A stretch of 6,119 bases of DNA. Source: Bacteroides sp. Lineage in GTDB: Bacteria > Bacteroidota > Bacteroidia > Bacteroidales > Bacteroidaceae. The DNA is taken from positions 1 to 6,119 of the forward strand of contig JAFYML010000191.1 in assembly GCA_017556595.1 (NCBI GenBank), written 5' to 3'. Within the stretch, counting starts at the first letter, position 1. Each line of letters starts with the position of its first letter. The notes under the pieces were generated by a model that made no database searches, was not told the DNA's origin, and saw only the letters and a list, made by a program, of their open reading frames with translations. Shown in pieces: positions 5,529-6,119 of this stretch. Made by a program: the position numbers and the translations under genes.

Positions 5529-6119
5529 TTATTCAACACTCAATATAAAGTTATATTGATATGAGCGATTAGCATCAATCGTGTAAGCATCCATTGTCCG
5601 AGCACCCCATCCATCGTTACCACCTACGCCATGAATCAGGTGGTCGATGTTAAGGTTTACGAAATCGCGTTGCGGTAACTCGAATGGATACTTGCTTTGT
5701 TCAAGTTCTTCTTCTGTATAGTTCCAAGCACGGAAATTAAGTGGTTGTTGTCCCTCAATTTTTACGTTTTTCTTTCCGTTGCTTAGTGTGAACCATCGTA
5801 CATCCGAACGGTTGGCATTATCTTGCGGAGAAGCATAATCTACCATAAATTCATTCAATGCAAGTTGATGTATGCCAATGAAATATCCGCTTTTTCGGTC
5901 GGGATAATTTTCGTGTGGGCCGCGTCCATACCATGTCACTTCTTTGTATTCGGCCGGTAGCTTCATACGCATGCCGAATTTGGGCATTAGCGGAAGGTTT
6001 GCGGCTTGTGGCGTGTATAGCATTTCTACCTTTAGTTGTCCCTCTCCATTCAACGTGTATGTCAATTGTCCATTAGCTCCGATGGCATATTCGATGTGGA
6101 AGGTTACAACGGCCAATCC
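5529..6119 (-). CDS. Glycoside hydrolase family 2 beta-galactosidase (LacZ type), C-terminal 196 residues
   Basis: This is the last part of a large LacZ-like enzyme that hydrolyses terminal beta-D-galactosides. The visible part is the C-terminal beta-sandwich domain (Bgal_small_N type), which in LacZ helps shape the active site. Recognisable blocks: YGRGPHENYPDRKSG, PQDNANRSDVRW and HLIHGVGGNDGWG. The tryptophan in the last block matches the LacZ active-site tryptophan (W999 in E. coli) that stacks on the sugar. The catalytic glutamates and any signal peptide lie outside the window. The frame is open to the window edge (first full codon GGA, 6119-6117), so no start is claimed. It ends with TAA at 5529-5531, 77 nt before the next gene. 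No clear terminator follows. Substrate could be lactose or host or plant galactosides. Confidence 0.93.
   Translation of the reverse strand, partial: GLAVVTFHIEYAIGANGQLTYTLNGEGQLKVEMLYTPQAANLPLMPKFGMRMKLPAEYKEVTWYGRGPHENYPDRKSGYFIGIHQLALNEFMVDYASPQDNANRSDVRWFTLSNGKKNVKIEGQQPLNFRAWNYTEEELEQSKYPFELPQRDFVNLNIDHLIHGVGGNDGWGARTMDAYTIDANRSYQYNFILSVE

Noticed and set aside
1..6119. CRISPR array, tRNA, rRNA or insertion sequence
   Set aside because: No regularly spaced repeats, tRNA-like cloverleaf, rRNA sequence, transposase or terminal inverted repeats were seen. The window is almost fully filled by seven genes.

Overview
The window looks like a piece of a Bacteroidales (Bacteroidota) chromosome. 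The grounds are a Soj-type ParA and ParB closest in style to that phylum, a MeaB GTPase, a secreted DUF1573 protein, the end of a large GH2 beta-galactosidase, the lack of Shine-Dalgarno sequences, and promoter candidates of the Bacteroidota type (TTTG, 19 nt, TAnnTTTG-like). The genus cannot be fixed from the sequence. All seven genes lie on the minus strand, so transcription runs from high to low coordinates. Plus-strand reading frames are antisense shadows.

In transcription order: (1) 6119-5529 is the C-terminal 196 residues of a LacZ-type beta-galactosidase whose start lies outside the window. (2) 5528-5452 is a short intergenic region with a well-spaced promoter candidate. (3) 5451-1427 is a compact run of four genes that looks like one operon: a secreted DUF1573 protein, MeaB (4 nt gap), a compact SMC/Rad50-like ATPase (18 nt gap) and a DUF4435 TOPRIM-like protein that overlaps the ATPase gene by 8 nt. 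(4) 1426-1253 is a 174-nt intergenic region with two promoter candidates, a 12-bp perfect palindrome and a long imperfect hairpin. (5) 1252-485 is parA, followed after 36 nt by parB (448 to 1, cut by the window edge), which starts at GTG.

ParA and ParB together would segregate the chromosome origin. MeaB would service methylmalonyl-CoA mutase, part of the succinate/propionate pathway of this group, but the mutase genes are not in the window. The ATPase plus DUF4435 pair is the most interesting part. Its gene order and domain pairing match the PARIS anti-phage system (AriA ATPase, AriB TOPRIM effector), but the ATPase is much shorter than known AriA and the pair sits in a housekeeping operon next to parAB, not in an obvious island. 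It may be a minimal or diverged relative of PARIS, or a related pair with another job.
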